Below are positions 14,566 to 22,711 of a stretch of 31,905 nt of DNA, in pieces. Origin of the DNA: a virus; IMG/VR virus record IMGVR_UViG_3300031951_000776, positions 1 through 31,905 of that record; one strand, given 5' to 3'. A program made the position numbers and the translations under genes. The notes below the pieces were generated by a model. That model saw only the letters and a program-made list of their open reading frames with translations. It did no database searches and was not told the origin of the DNA. Numbering within the stretch: the stretch's first letter is position 1; each line of letters opens with the position of its first letter.

Positions 14566-14985
14566 CTATATGTCCAAGTGGATGACTTCTATGCCAGCCT
14601 CTCTAAGTATTTTTACTCCAGAAATGTCTCTATATTCTTCTCGATATATGACTCTCTTTATTCCAGCCTGGATTATCATTTTAGAGCAGTCTTTACAAGG
14701 AGAATATGTGACGTATAACGTAGCTCCATCTGTGTTTTGAGTAGACCTAGCTACCTTTAACATCGCATTGGCTTCTGCATGAAGAACGTACCAGTGAGTG
14801 TCACCGTTAGCGTCTTCACAATCGTTTGGAAAACCCTTAGGCGTTCCATTAAACCCATCAGAAATTATGGTTCCGTCCTTTACTATCAGTGCGCCGACCT
14901 TCTTGCGTTTACAACAAGAAAGAGCGGACCACTCAGTGGCCATCTTAAGGTAAGTCAAGTGATATTTTAGATCCTTTTGAGTCAT
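14566..14985 (-). CDS. cd: Deoxycytidylate (dCMP) deaminase
   Basis: This 139-aa zinc enzyme converts dCMP to dUMP. It has HAE (69-71), which supplies the zinc histidine and proton-shuttling Glu, and PCKDC (96-100), which supplies two zinc cysteines. Also present are the substrate-side FNGTPKGFPNDC segment and the N-terminal helix DLKYHLTYLKMATEWSALSCC. It is shorter than T4 Cd (193 aa), closer to compact bacterial forms. The ATG at 14985 is preferred over Met16 because the first helix is part of the fold; it gives a 41-bp overlap with the membrane-protein gene. It adjoins a thymidylate-synthase-family enzyme, so deaminated dCMP may feed dTMP, unless that enzyme uses dCMP itself (see findings). 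Confidence 0.93.
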   Translation of the reverse strand: MTQKDLKYHLTYLKMATEWSALSCCKRKKVGALIVKDGTIISDGFNGTPKGFPNDCEDANGDTHWYVLHAEANAMLKVARSTQNTDGATLYVTYSPCKDCSKMIIQAGIKRVIYREEYRDISGVKILREAGIEVIHLDI

Positions 14986-15172
14986 TCTTTTCTTTTGGTG
15001 TTTTATTTAATGGTCCAACTACTAAAATGTTGATTATTAGCTCTATTGAAATCCACTGCATATAGTTGGGTTCGACTCCAAATATGCTCTTTAGTCCTGT
15101 CCAAATGTAAACATACTGACAGATAAGTGCAGTTAGGAAAAAAGTCGCTATGCTTATTAGAAACTGTCTCAT
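14945..15172 (-). CDS. Small two-span membrane protein (75 aa)
   Basis: Two hydrophobic segments are visible: about residues 4-24 (FLISIATFFLTALICQYVYIW) and 38-53 (NYMQWISIELIINILVVG). A polar Lys/Ser-rich tail follows (NKTPKEKNDSKGSK). The ATG overlaps the stop of the thymidylate-synthase-family gene (ATGA) and the 3' end overlaps the dCMP deaminase gene by 41 bp. It is preceded, 3 nt before the ATG, by the same 17-mer found before the 6402 start. Function unknown; membrane anchoring or superinfection-related roles are possible but unsupported. Confidence 0.7.
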   Translation of the reverse strand: MRQFLISIATFFLTALICQYVYIWTGLKSIFGVEPNYMQWISIELIINILVVGPLNKTPKEKNDSKGSKISLDLP

Positions 15173-16047
15173 GAGTTTAGGTTATTTTTTATCCAAGTCA
15201 TCAATTCATCTCCTGTGGTTGAAGAAGCATCGTTTTGAGTAGAGAACAGTCTATTAAATAGAGGAGAAGGCTTACCTTCTACTGAAACCAGTTCTTCTCT
15301 AACTTGAGGAATCTTGAGTGGTTCAAACTCTTCTTTAATCATTCTTTCAACTAGATCGAAATGTCTTTCGTAAACGTGAAAAGAATTTGCAATGTGAGTG
15401 TATGTACCTAGTTCCAACTCCTTAAATTCTTCTCCACCGTGCGTCACTAAGTGAAATAACATTTGGGATTGTAAAGTAGCAAAGAATGCGATATCTGTAG
15501 GTAATCCTAGGATCACATCATTGCTTCTCATGCTAACCGTTAGGTTAAGCTTGTTGTCTCGTATCTGGAAGATTCCATACATCGTGCACACAAAATCTTT
15601 GTTTCCAACCCTTTGATGGATAGGTAGATTGAAGTGCATCACTGCTTGTCTGCTATCTTTATCTTTTCTTAAGGATTCAAATGCCCAATGATATTGAGTA
15701 AATCCATGTTCGTTTGGCGTAGAAAACAGGAGATGACCATATGCTGAATTGACTGTGCCATCCTCGTTTTGAATCGATTCCCAAAACTTAGCAAACTTTG
15801 AAATGTATTCAACATCGTTTCTTCCCATGAAATACCATAAGAGTTCAGCCGAAATGTATTTGAATTGAGAAGAACGAACCGGGTTTTCGTAAAGACACGA
15901 AAGAGGATCTTCTATGATTAGAGCAACGTCACAATTCTCCTTAATCTCCATATCCCTAGGTCGAGTGACATACTCAGGAAAAGTAAATAAATCAATAAGG
16001 CTTTTTTGATAGGCCCCAGCAAATGTTTCAGATCTGTAAGTTAACAT
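15169..16047 (-). CDS. Thymidylate synthase-family enzyme, probably acting on dCMP (hydroxymethylase-like)
   Basis: This 292-aa protein has the ThyA fold markers: AELLWYFMGRNDVEYI, the phosphate-binding DSRQ (131-134), catalytic Cys154 in FVCTMYG, RSND (174-177), GLPTD (181-185) and HVY (224-226), equivalent to E. coli TS R166, S167, D169, G173, H207 and Y209. Two features are unlike dTMP synthase. The usual PCH around the catalytic cysteine is VCT, and the base-reading Asn177 of LPFN is Asp185 here. In T4 dCMP hydroxymethylase (gp42) this position is Asp, and changing the TS Asn to Asp shifts activity to dCMP. A dCMP hydroxymethylase or methylase is therefore favoured over dTMP synthase, as an inference. 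It overlaps the next gene by ATGA. Confidence 0.88.
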   Translation of the reverse strand: MLTYRSETFAGAYQKSLIDLFTFPEYVTRPRDMEIKENCDVALIIEDPLSCLYENPVRSSQFKYISAELLWYFMGRNDVEYISKFAKFWESIQNEDGTVNSAYGHLLFSTPNEHGFTQYHWAFESLRKDKDSRQAVMHFNLPIHQRVGNKDFVCTMYGIFQIRDNKLNLTVSMRSNDVILGLPTDIAFFATLQSQMLFHLVTHGGEEFKELELGTYTHIANSFHVYERHFDLVERMIKEEFEPLKIPQVREELVSVEGKPSPLFNRLFSTQNDASSTTGDELMTWIKNNLNS

Positions 16048-16053
16048 ATAAGT

Positions 16054-16084
16054 ATTATATTAAGAAAGAGTAAAAAGGTTTCAA
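16054..16084 (-). promoter_or_regulatory. Possible host-type promoter before the TS-family gene
   Basis: On the - strand, TTGAAA (16084-16079) and TATAAT (16059-16054) are separated by 19 bp, longer than the usual 17. A start at the expected distance would fall about at the ATG, giving a nearly leaderless mRNA. The signal is weak but lies in one of the few gaps in this gene cluster. Confidence 0.3.
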
Positions 16085-16090
16085 ATAAAG

Positions 16091-17761
16091 TTAGATCTTT
16101 ACTATTTCCATGTCTGAAAAGTGATCTACTTGGTTTACTATTATTCGATAATCGAAGAATTCTTCAGGTAAGGCTTCGTGTGAGACCACGAATATTGTCA
16201 TGTTATACTTCTTAGCGTATTCCTTTAGGATCGCGATCGACTTATAAACGTTGTTCTTGTCTAATGAACTAAAGATCTCGTCCAAGAACATCACGTTCAT
16301 CTGGCTATGTTTCATCTTGATTATCTCAATGAATGCTAATAAGACTATTAAATTCATCTTTTTACGTTGTCCGCTGGAAAGACTTTCCGGTGATATGTCT
16401 AGCCCTAAGTATGTTATGTGAGGATCGAATTCGTTATCAAACTCAAAAGCAAACTTAAATTCTAACTTTTCAGATATCTCTTGAATCCTAGCATTTAGAG
16501 TAGGAATTATCTTATCAATCATTGATTTCTTTATTCCAGAATCAGATAGCAGGTCGTCTAAGCTTAAATATATCACCTTTTTCTCAGTAAAGGAGGCTAG
16601 TGTCGTCTTATCTTCTTCTATTTGAGTCTTGACTGATTCTATTATCTGTACTAGTGATTCTGACGAGTCGTCTGATTCATCCTTTTTTTGAGATTCAGCA
16701 AGTGATTTCTTGAGTGAGTTTAAGTCTGCAGAAATTGAATACTTCGAAGAGTCTAAATCAGTCTTTTCAGATAAAAAAGAGGTCTGTTTTGAGTTTAGAT
16801 CAGAATAGGCTTTTTGTTTTTCAGGTAGAGAAACCTTTAGCTCTTCTAATTTCTCTTCGATCTTACTCTTTACTTCTAGAGAAGAGTCAGAATGAAGGTC
16901 ATTCAAGCAATGAGGGCATCGATTCTTAGAATAAACTTCTAATTTAGAGTTTAGGTCGCGTATTCCATTCTTGATCTTATTAACCTCTTCTTCAGAAGAC
17001 TTTAATAGGGAATTCACCGAATCCATTTGAGTCTTTAGATTAGAAAGAGCCGTGGTGTTTTGGTCTAATTCTGCTTGCTTCTCTGCGATCGCAGCAATCA
17101 ACTCACCCTCTATCTTTTGTTTCTTAACTGTTAGCTTTTCCTTTAGCGAAGAGAGCTGCTCTGAGTAGGTTTCTAAGTTTCTTTGGTTTCTAGATATTGA
17201 GGACTCCAGTAAATCAGACTCGCTCTTTATTTCTCGTAACGACTCTTTTACTTTAGCTCGCATGTCAGAAAGAATGTCTATTCCAAATATCCTATCGACT
17301 ATCTTTCTCTTATCGTCTTTGCTTAGGTTGACGAATGACTTGAAATCGTCAAAAGAAAGGCTTATCGTGTTGCAAAACACGCTAAATGGAATCTTAGATA
17401 GCTCTTCTTCAATAAACTCATCAACCTTTCTCTTATCGGGTAAGTTAAAGACGTTATCGTTTATCTTTATGTTGCTAAAATTAGGGTCTATTCCTCGATC
17501 TAACTCAATAGTTTCACCTGAAGTAGTCTCAAACTTGACTTGAGTATATGCGTTCTTGTTTATCCAATTAGGAATGTCTTTCATCTTACGAATCGCAGAC
17601 CTTCCATATATCGAAACAGTCAGAGCTTCTTTGATTGAAGACTTTCCTGCACCATTTTCGCCCTCTACTAATATAAGCTTAGGACCATCATCAAACTTGA
17701 AGGTCTGTAACTTATTTCCATATGAAAGTATGTTCTTATAGGAGAACTCTAAAAGCTTCAT
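16091..17761 (-). CDS. 46: Recombination endonuclease subunit gp46 (Rad50/SbcC-like)
   Basis: This 556-aa ABC-type ATPase (T4 gp46 is 560 aa) works with gp47 to resect DNA ends, creating 3' tails for recombination-dependent replication. It shows Walker A GENGAGKS (34-41), two long coiled-coil arms, the zinc-hook CPHC (282-285) at their apex, the ABC signature LSSGQ (461-465), Walker B VMFLDE ending near 495, and the switch His528 in VVSHE. It overlaps the gp47 gene by 4 bp (ATGA), so subunits are made in balanced amounts. The two ATPase halves and the hook all look intact. Confidence 0.96.
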   Translation of the reverse strand: MKLLEFSYKNILSYGNKLQTFKFDDGPKLILVEGENGAGKSSIKEALTVSIYGRSAIRKMKDIPNWINKNAYTQVKFETTSGETIELDRGIDPNFSNIKINDNVFNLPDKRKVDEFIEEELSKIPFSVFCNTISLSFDDFKSFVNLSKDDKRKIVDRIFGIDILSDMRAKVKESLREIKSESDLLESSISRNQRNLETYSEQLSSLKEKLTVKKQKIEGELIAAIAEKQAELDQNTTALSNLKTQMDSVNSLLKSSEEEVNKIKNGIRDLNSKLEVYSKNRCPHCLNDLHSDSSLEVKSKIEEKLEELKVSLPEKQKAYSDLNSKQTSFLSEKTDLDSSKYSISADLNSLKKSLAESQKKDESDDSSESLVQIIESVKTQIEEDKTTLASFTEKKVIYLSLDDLLSDSGIKKSMIDKIIPTLNARIQEISEKLEFKFAFEFDNEFDPHITYLGLDISPESLSSGQRKKMNLIVLLAFIEIIKMKHSQMNVMFLDEIFSSLDKNNVYKSIAILKEYAKKYNMTIFVVSHEALPEEFFDYRIIVNQVDHFSDMEIVKI

Positions 17762-18870
17762 TGATCGTAGTGTTTTGTGTTTCTAAGCGAATCGTATATT
17801 TCTTTGAATTTATCACTTATCTGAATAGATTGATAGTTCGGTAGGTTTAGTTCCAATAACTTCTCATCAAGTATCGTGAATATGTTATACTCATAGGTCG
17901 AATCTAGTTCAACTTCGCTTCTAGACTTTATTTGTTCTAGAGAATATGACGAAAATTCCAATCGACGATGGCCTAAGTCTTTAACTAGATCAGTAAACCT
18001 TGCAATTGAGAACCTTTGTGAAAAGTTAGACTCGATTGAAACGTCTACGAAGTTATTGTGAAAAATGTTCTTTAATTCTGCTAAGTTAAAGTCTAATAGG
18101 TCAGTTGCCTCAAACTTTAGGTGTTTTGGAGATAGAGTATTTGGAACAAACTTCTCAGTCACTTCAGATCCACTGACGTCTAGTACATAAAACCCTTTCT
18201 CGTTTCCCCTATCTCCCCTGTCCATCTCATAAGGAGTTCCAACATAAAGAACGTTTCCTTTTTCTTGGCGGATGTGTATGTGTCCTGAAAATATTCGTTT
18301 AAAATCAATTATGTCTGAAGCTTCTAGTCCATGTTCAAGCTTTGTGACCTTATTTAGGTTAAATCCTTTAAAATCAGTATGGCAGAATACGTGAGTGGCT
18401 GAAGAGTTCTTCTTGATCTCCGACTTTAGGTTTTCTAGGTTTTCTATCCAAGGAAGCATTAAGAACTTGTGAGAGTTTATCTTTAACTGTTCAGGCTTCT
18501 CAAATATGTGAAAGTTCTTGAATATCTTATCAAAACCTTCTAAAGAATGGGTGTCTGTTCGATCTTTGTAGTAAACGTCATGGTTTCCAAGTATCACATA
18601 GACTCCTCTAGTAAACTTCTTAGTGAAGGCTTCAGCTATCTTTATTGAGAGCTTATAGATTCGAGTATTAGTCGATTCTCTTACGTGATTCCAATCCCCT
18701 ACTTGTACGAGTATGTCTGTTTTTGGGTCAAATCCTTCTTCATCAACCTTCTTTAAAAAGAAATTGACTAAATAGTCGTATTGTATTTCTGACCATTCTA
18801 GCGAATTATTTCTCACACCAAGGTGCAGATCGCCTAGAACGAATATCTTTCTAATGTTTTCTAATATCAT
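17758..18870 (-). CDS. 47: Recombination endonuclease subunit gp47 (Mre11/SbcD-like)
   Basis: This 370-aa metallophosphoesterase (T4 gp47 is 339 aa) is the nuclease partner of gp46. All metal-binding motifs are present: GDLHLG (D14, H16), GDWNH (D59), GNHD (N96, H97), CHTD (H164) and GHIH (H197, H199). The C-terminal part is the capping and Rad50-binding region. It sits immediately upstream of gene 46 with an ATGA overlap and overlaps the preceding 75-aa gene by the same arrangement. Confidence 0.95.
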   Translation of the reverse strand: MILENIRKIFVLGDLHLGVRNNSLEWSEIQYDYLVNFFLKKVDEEGFDPKTDILVQVGDWNHVRESTNTRIYKLSIKIAEAFTKKFTRGVYVILGNHDVYYKDRTDTHSLEGFDKIFKNFHIFEKPEQLKINSHKFLMLPWIENLENLKSEIKKNSSATHVFCHTDFKGFNLNKVTKLEHGLEASDIIDFKRIFSGHIHIRQEKGNVLYVGTPYEMDRGDRGNEKGFYVLDVSGSEVTEKFVPNTLSPKHLKFEATDLLDFNLAELKNIFHNNFVDVSIESNFSQRFSIARFTDLVKDLGHRRLEFSSYSLEQIKSRSEVELDSTYEYNIFTILDEKLLELNLPNYQSIQISDKFKEIYDSLRNTKHYDQ

Positions 18871-19094
18871 TGTTGTGCAGCTAACGTGTCTATGTCTATT
18901 ACTCTAACTATGCTTTCAAGTTTAGCGACGACTTCTGCCCTATCGCTTGCGCTTGAAAAAGAATAAACAGTAGGTGAGGCATTCGTATTATCAGAAATAG
19001 TTAAGTCAACTGTAGAAGTCTCTTCGATGCTTACTACTTGGTCTAGGTTCAAATACACTGAACCTGATAAATGTGTTAGCTTGATAAAAGTCAT
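18867..19094 (-). CDS. Small FlbD-like beta protein (75 aa), unknown role
   Basis: The sequence begins MTFIKLTHLSGSVYLNLDQVVSIEET, which resembles the start of bacterial FlbD-type small beta proteins (IKLTxLNGxxxxLNxDxIxxIE). A loop rich in Thr/Ser/Asn and a C-terminal helix (SDRAEVVAKLESIVRVID) follow. The resemblance may only reflect a common small beta fold. It is sandwiched between the 185-aa gene (TAATG overlap) and gene 47 (ATGA overlap), so it is co-translated with the recombination genes. T4 also has small genes near 46/47, but I see no identity to claim. Confidence 0.7.
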   Translation of the reverse strand: MTFIKLTHLSGSVYLNLDQVVSIEETSTVDLTISDNTNASPTVYSFSSASDRAEVVAKLESIVRVIDIDTLAAQQ

Positions 19095-19651
19095 TAGTGT
19101 ATTCTTTTTTTATGCATTTTTCCGTCTAGGAAGTTATATTTCTTGTCAAGTTCAACTAATAGTAGCTCTTGAGCGTCTGTGTCTAGGGCATCAAATATCT
19201 TTTTATAGTCGAAACCAGAAAAAGAAGATATTGCTTCTAAAACATAAATTGGACTGTAAAAGGTGGTGTTTTGACCTACTTCGTCCAATGAAGTGTGTAT
19301 CTTATTAAAGATGACGTTTATTTCATCCTTAGCAAATTTATTCTTAAATACTAGAGAGTTGTCGATTGAATGAAAGACCATTTTATTTAGTGAGTCATCC
19401 TTTTTGATGGTATCAAATATTCCATCCATGATAAACTGTGTCTCTAGGTTTTCTTCGTATTCATAAACATCCTTTAGGTATGAGTCTGAATAGTCAGACG
19501 ATACTGATATCTTTTTTGAGAACTCATACTCGCCAGTGTCGCGTAACCCTTCTCCAGTATTGTATCGGTTGTTGAAGATCTTATCTTCTTTGTGTACGAA
19601 TTCTTCTGATCCGTTTAGGTTTTCATCGTTTTCATAATCATCTTTTGACAT
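19094..19651 (-). CDS. Acidic protein of unknown function between helicase and gp47 genes (185 aa)
   Basis: The first 75 residues are strongly acidic and look disordered (SKDDYENDENLNGSEEF), followed by a helical C-terminal domain (DGIFDTIKKDDSLNKMVFHS ... YVLEAISSFSGFDYKKIFD ... KKYNFLDGKMHKKRIH). No enzyme motif is visible. It lies 14 bp downstream of the gp41 helicase gene, so it belongs to the replisome transcript. A helicase or primase adaptor would fit the location, but no sequence feature proves it. Confidence 0.72.
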   Translation of the reverse strand: MSKDDYENDENLNGSEEFVHKEDKIFNNRYNTGEGLRDTGEYEFSKKISVSSDYSDSYLKDVYEYEENLETQFIMDGIFDTIKKDDSLNKMVFHSIDNSLVFKNKFAKDEINVIFNKIHTSLDEVGQNTTFYSPIYVLEAISSFSGFDYKKIFDALDTDAQELLLVELDKKYNFLDGKMHKKRIH

Positions 19652-19665
19652 TAGATTTAATTATT

Positions 19666-21153
19666 TTATATTGAGGCAAAGAGGGAATCATAATCTTCAT
19701 CTGTCTTTACCGGAGAACTCTTTTGTTCTTCTATTTTTTTATCTATTTCTTGATATTCCTCGCGAAGCTCGTCTGCCATTCTATTTACTTCTTCGTCATC
19801 ACTATAGAACTCGCTGTTTGAGCCGACTTCCTCAGCTAACCTAAAGAAGTCCTTGTGCATGGAATAGAACTTGTAACTTTCCTCATAACCATTATCACGA
19901 TTTGCAATAACTTTAATCTTCATTCGGCTTTCTAATGGGCTTCGCATCAGACCAAATAAAGCATCGACTGTGTGGATCAAACCAAACGATTCAGCAACTG
20001 CGTCCATCCCTAAGTCAAAGTTATCAACGTCTTCTCTACGGATTTGAGTTGCACTAACTATACACCATTCATTTCTCATTGCGATCCCTCTAAGCTCCTC
20101 AGAAATCATCTTGATCTTTTCATATAGACCGTTTTGATCCTTGATAGGTCTAAGAAGATTTAAGTAGTCAACGACTATTATCTTGAACTTTTTGTTCATT
20201 TTCTGTTCTAGTCGTAAGAAGTAGTTCTCAATGTCGATTGCGGTTGCTCCACCGGTTGGAAACTCTTTGACTATAAGTTCACCGACTGGCCTTCCGCTAG
20301 CCTTTAGTTCGTCTATCTTGTCTCTAATAAGCTTAGAAGCAGTTTCATCTGTTATTCGAGCATAATCGTCTGATTTAATGCTTAAGATGTTTGAACCTAT
20401 ACGTTTCATATAAGCACGATCAGCGAGTTCCACAGTAACTAGTCCAGTGACATTACCTGCTAAGAATGATCTAGCTGCGATATTTCCAAGTACCATTGAC
20501 TTACCGACCTTAGGTCGACCTTGAAATACGACTAGGGATTTGGAGTTCCAACCTCCACCTTGAACCTTATCCAAAAAAGGAAAACCGGTAGGGCTACCTG
20601 TTTTAGAAATCTGAATGTGGGATTCAGGATTAAAGAAGTTAAGTCCACTGTCTCCGCTTGAGAAGTTTATGGCAAGCTTGTTACTTATGTCATTTCTTAC
20701 CTTTTGTGAGATTTGATCGATGTTTTCAGGATCGATTGCAGTAGTCTTTAGATAGGTAAAAAGATCGGCAACAGTTAGGTTTAGGTTTCTAAGAAGAATG
20801 AATGACCTTACGTATTTGTAAAGGTAATCATAATTGTATTCGCTTAATGAAAAAGCATAGAGGTCTTCAAACTCTTCATCAGTTACTGAACAGTTAAGTA
20901 GTTCTAGATAGTTTCTTAATTCTTTTGGATTCGGAATCTTCTCGTACTCTTTAAAGAACTTAAGAGCCACCTTAAATGATTCTTGTCGAAGGTCATCGTT
21001 AAAATAACTCGGCTTAACCATGGTGATAAGTTCTTCTTTTCTTAAAGAGTCATGGTTGCTCGGCTTAATGTCGTTAACATCATTTCTGGTGTTAAGCAAA
21101 AAGTTCCAAACCATTTTCTCTAAAGAGTCAATATTTTCCGTGAAATCAATCAT
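19666..21153 (-). CDS. 41: Replicative DNA helicase gp41-like (DnaB family)
   Basis: This 495-aa protein (T4 gp41 is 475 aa) is the hexameric 5'-3' helicase that drives the fork with primase. The RecA-type domain shows Walker A GRPKVGKS (212-219), an ELADRAYMKRIGSNIL segment, Walker B IIVVDYLNLL (325-334), and the DnaB-like VSATQIRRE (366-374) with RDNGYE further on. The N-terminal 180 residues are helical, as in gp41. Its start overlaps the preceding gene by 8 bp. The order uvsX, small gene, 41 is the same as in T4, where gene 40 sits in the middle. Confidence 0.94.
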   Translation of the reverse strand: MIDFTENIDSLEKMVWNFLLNTRNDVNDIKPSNHDSLRKEELITMVKPSYFNDDLRQESFKVALKFFKEYEKIPNPKELRNYLELLNCSVTDEEFEDLYAFSLSEYNYDYLYKYVRSFILLRNLNLTVADLFTYLKTTAIDPENIDQISQKVRNDISNKLAINFSSGDSGLNFFNPESHIQISKTGSPTGFPFLDKVQGGGWNSKSLVVFQGRPKVGKSMVLGNIAARSFLAGNVTGLVTVELADRAYMKRIGSNILSIKSDDYARITDETASKLIRDKIDELKASGRPVGELIVKEFPTGGATAIDIENYFLRLEQKMNKKFKIIVVDYLNLLRPIKDQNGLYEKIKMISEELRGIAMRNEWCIVSATQIRREDVDNFDLGMDAVAESFGLIHTVDALFGLMRSPLESRMKIKVIANRDNGYEESYKFYSMHKDFFRLAEEVGSNSEFYSDDEEVNRMADELREEYQEIDKKIEEQKSSPVKTDEDYDSLFASI

Positions 21154-21484
21154 TTATCTGATAAAAATGTGTTAATGCTTTTTTTGTAAACAGGATCGAC
21201 TCGCCTTTTGAAACAAGGTAGTCTTCCTTTAGTAGTTCCTTTAAAGATTGAACTATCTCTTCCTTAAAGGTTTCATCTTTTAACTTATCTCCAAAAACAT
21301 ATTTTAGAGACTTCGAAGAAAATTTAAAGGAGCTCATTTCGAGCTCCTTTGTCTTGGCGTTATGTACTTTAATCAGATATTGCGAAATTTCAAATAGGGG
21401 ATAGAATGTATCTCGCACTGATTCCTCTCCATGTAAACCAAGATAGTATTTTATGGGAAGGTCTTCCTTAATTAAGAGTGTCAT
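21146..21484 (-). CDS. Small protein between uvsX and 41 (about 112 aa), gene 40 position
   Basis: The frame is open back to 21514, but the ATG at 21484 (MTLLIKEDLPIKYYLGLHG) is a more natural start because it reduces the overlap with uvsX to 17 bp; 21490 is also possible. The C-terminal part (FKEEIVQSLKELLKEDYLVS then SILFTKKALTHFYQ) looks like a winged-helix, with helix-turn-helix followed by a beta wing. It holds the position of T4 gene 40 (uvsX-40-41) and has similar length, but I cannot show homology. A perfect 10-bp inverted repeat with an internal SD and ATG lies within it at 21326-21350. It overlaps the helicase gene by 8 bp. Confidence 0.75.
   Translation of the reverse strand: MTLLIKEDLPIKYYLGLHGEESVRDTFYPLFEISQYLIKVHNAKTKELEMSSFKFSSKSLKYVFGDKLKDETFKEEIVQSLKELLKEDYLVSKGESILFTKKALTHFYQIND
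21326..21350 (-). promoter_or_regulatory. Perfect hairpin enclosing an SD sequence and in-frame ATG
   Basis: On the - strand AAAGGAGCTC and GAGCTCCTTT form a perfect 10-bp stem with the 5-nt loop GAAAT. AAGGAG is a strong SD placed 6 nt before an in-frame ATG (MSSFKFSSK) whose bases are in the loop and stem. It could hide an internal start, or act as a weak terminator since AAATTTTC follows. Confidence 0.5.
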
Positions 21485-22667
21485 CGTCATCGTTAAGATT
21501 TGATAACTCATCATTCTCTAAAAGATCGATTTCTTCTTGAGTTTCAGGGAATTTAAAAGTTGGTTTGATTACTTTTTCATCAAGTTCCTTTAGGACGTCA
21601 TCGGTAAATAGCTTAGAAGTAAAGAAGTCTTTAACTGGGACCAAGTCTCCACTGTGACGAATCACGTAGCTCTTTCCTAGTTTCTTAGGTAAGAAGTAAA
21701 ACTTTTCTCCTCCTACTTCAAACTCAGAGCATAGCGACTGTTCGTCTGCTTTTAACTTAGAAAACTCCTTTTCAGTTAGCTTATTTCCTCTACCCGCTCC
21801 ACAGTTTTCCCAATTTACGAATTGCTCTAGTCCAACGAACTTGTTCATACCTTTATGGAAGGATATGTGAAATTCTATGTCAATCGGTTTAGCTAAACGA
21901 TTCTTTCTAGTCTTGGATCTAACTATGATTCCTGTTGTAGTCTTTGCCTCGTCTCTTAGAGTACCTTTGCTCAACATCAAGATGATTGAAGCTGAAAACT
22001 CAGGACCTCCGCCGCCAGACATACCCTTTGGAGTGTATTGATCCATTGAGGCATATGTGTGATTAGTAAAAATGAAAGGAACCTTTAGGTTAGATAGATC
22101 GAGAGTAAACGACTTAAACATCGCTCTTAGTTCTTTAGATCTAAGACCCATATCGGCTGCGTTCTTACCTGCATCCATGTCTCTTTTACTCTTGTCGGTA
22201 TCTAACATACCTACTGAATCTACGAAGATTGCTGCCTTCAGACCGGTGGTTTCCTTCATGGTGTCAATAAAGTCATTGATGAAGAACTTAACGTCACTGA
22301 TTAGACCCATACGAAGGTATTTCAACTTGTCTAGGTCGACTCCAAACTTTTCATAGTCTGAACGGTCTATCGCTCCCTCAGTATCGATGTAAAATACAAA
22401 ATAGTCTTTCTTTTGTAGCTCACGAACAGCGTTTAAACATAGGAAAGTCTTACCTGCACCAGAATCTCCAGCGATCCCAATGCTTCTAGTGTTTGGATAT
22501 CCTCCAAAGAGGGAACCAGATAACTGTGCATTCAATAAGTAGTTTCCAGTAGGAATATACTCATCAATGTCAGAAAATCCCATTAGAGTGACCTTTGATT
22601 TTACTTTTTTCTCAAGAAGGTCGTTGAATTTATTAAATGCTGAAATTGCATCTTTTGAGCTTGACAT
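21468..22667 (-). CDS. uvsX: UvsX recombinase (RecA-like)
   Basis: This 399-aa protein (T4 UvsX is 391 aa) forms filaments on single-stranded DNA and catalyses strand exchange for recombination-dependent replication and repair. It has Walker A GDSGAGKT (67-74), a YIDTEGAIDRSDYEKFG segment (93-109), Walker B AAIFVDSVGML (145-155) and the DNA-binding loop region with the Gly-rich MSGGGGPEFSASIIL (216-230). The very acidic C-terminus (LLENDELSNLNDDDDTLN) is typical of RecA/UvsX tails that tune DNA binding. There is a 44-bp gap before it, one of the larger ones in the cluster, which could hold a promoter, though I cannot define one. Confidence 0.95.
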   Translation of the reverse strand: MSSSKDAISAFNKFNDLLEKKVKSKVTLMGFSDIDEYIPTGNYLLNAQLSGSLFGGYPNTRSIGIAGDSGAGKTFLCLNAVRELQKKDYFVFYIDTEGAIDRSDYEKFGVDLDKLKYLRMGLISDVKFFINDFIDTMKETTGLKAAIFVDSVGMLDTDKSKRDMDAGKNAADMGLRSKELRAMFKSFTLDLSNLKVPFIFTNHTYASMDQYTPKGMSGGGGPEFSASIILMLSKGTLRDEAKTTTGIIVRSKTRKNRLAKPIDIEFHISFHKGMNKFVGLEQFVNWENCGAGRGNKLTEKEFSKLKADEQSLCSEFEVGGEKFYFLPKKLGKSYVIRHSGDLVPVKDFFTSKLFTDDVLKELDEKVIKPTFKFPETQEEIDLLENDELSNLNDDDDTLN

Positions 22668-22711
22668 AAGATATTGTTTTATTTTCTTTTACAAAAAATT
22701 CTAAAAAAGTT

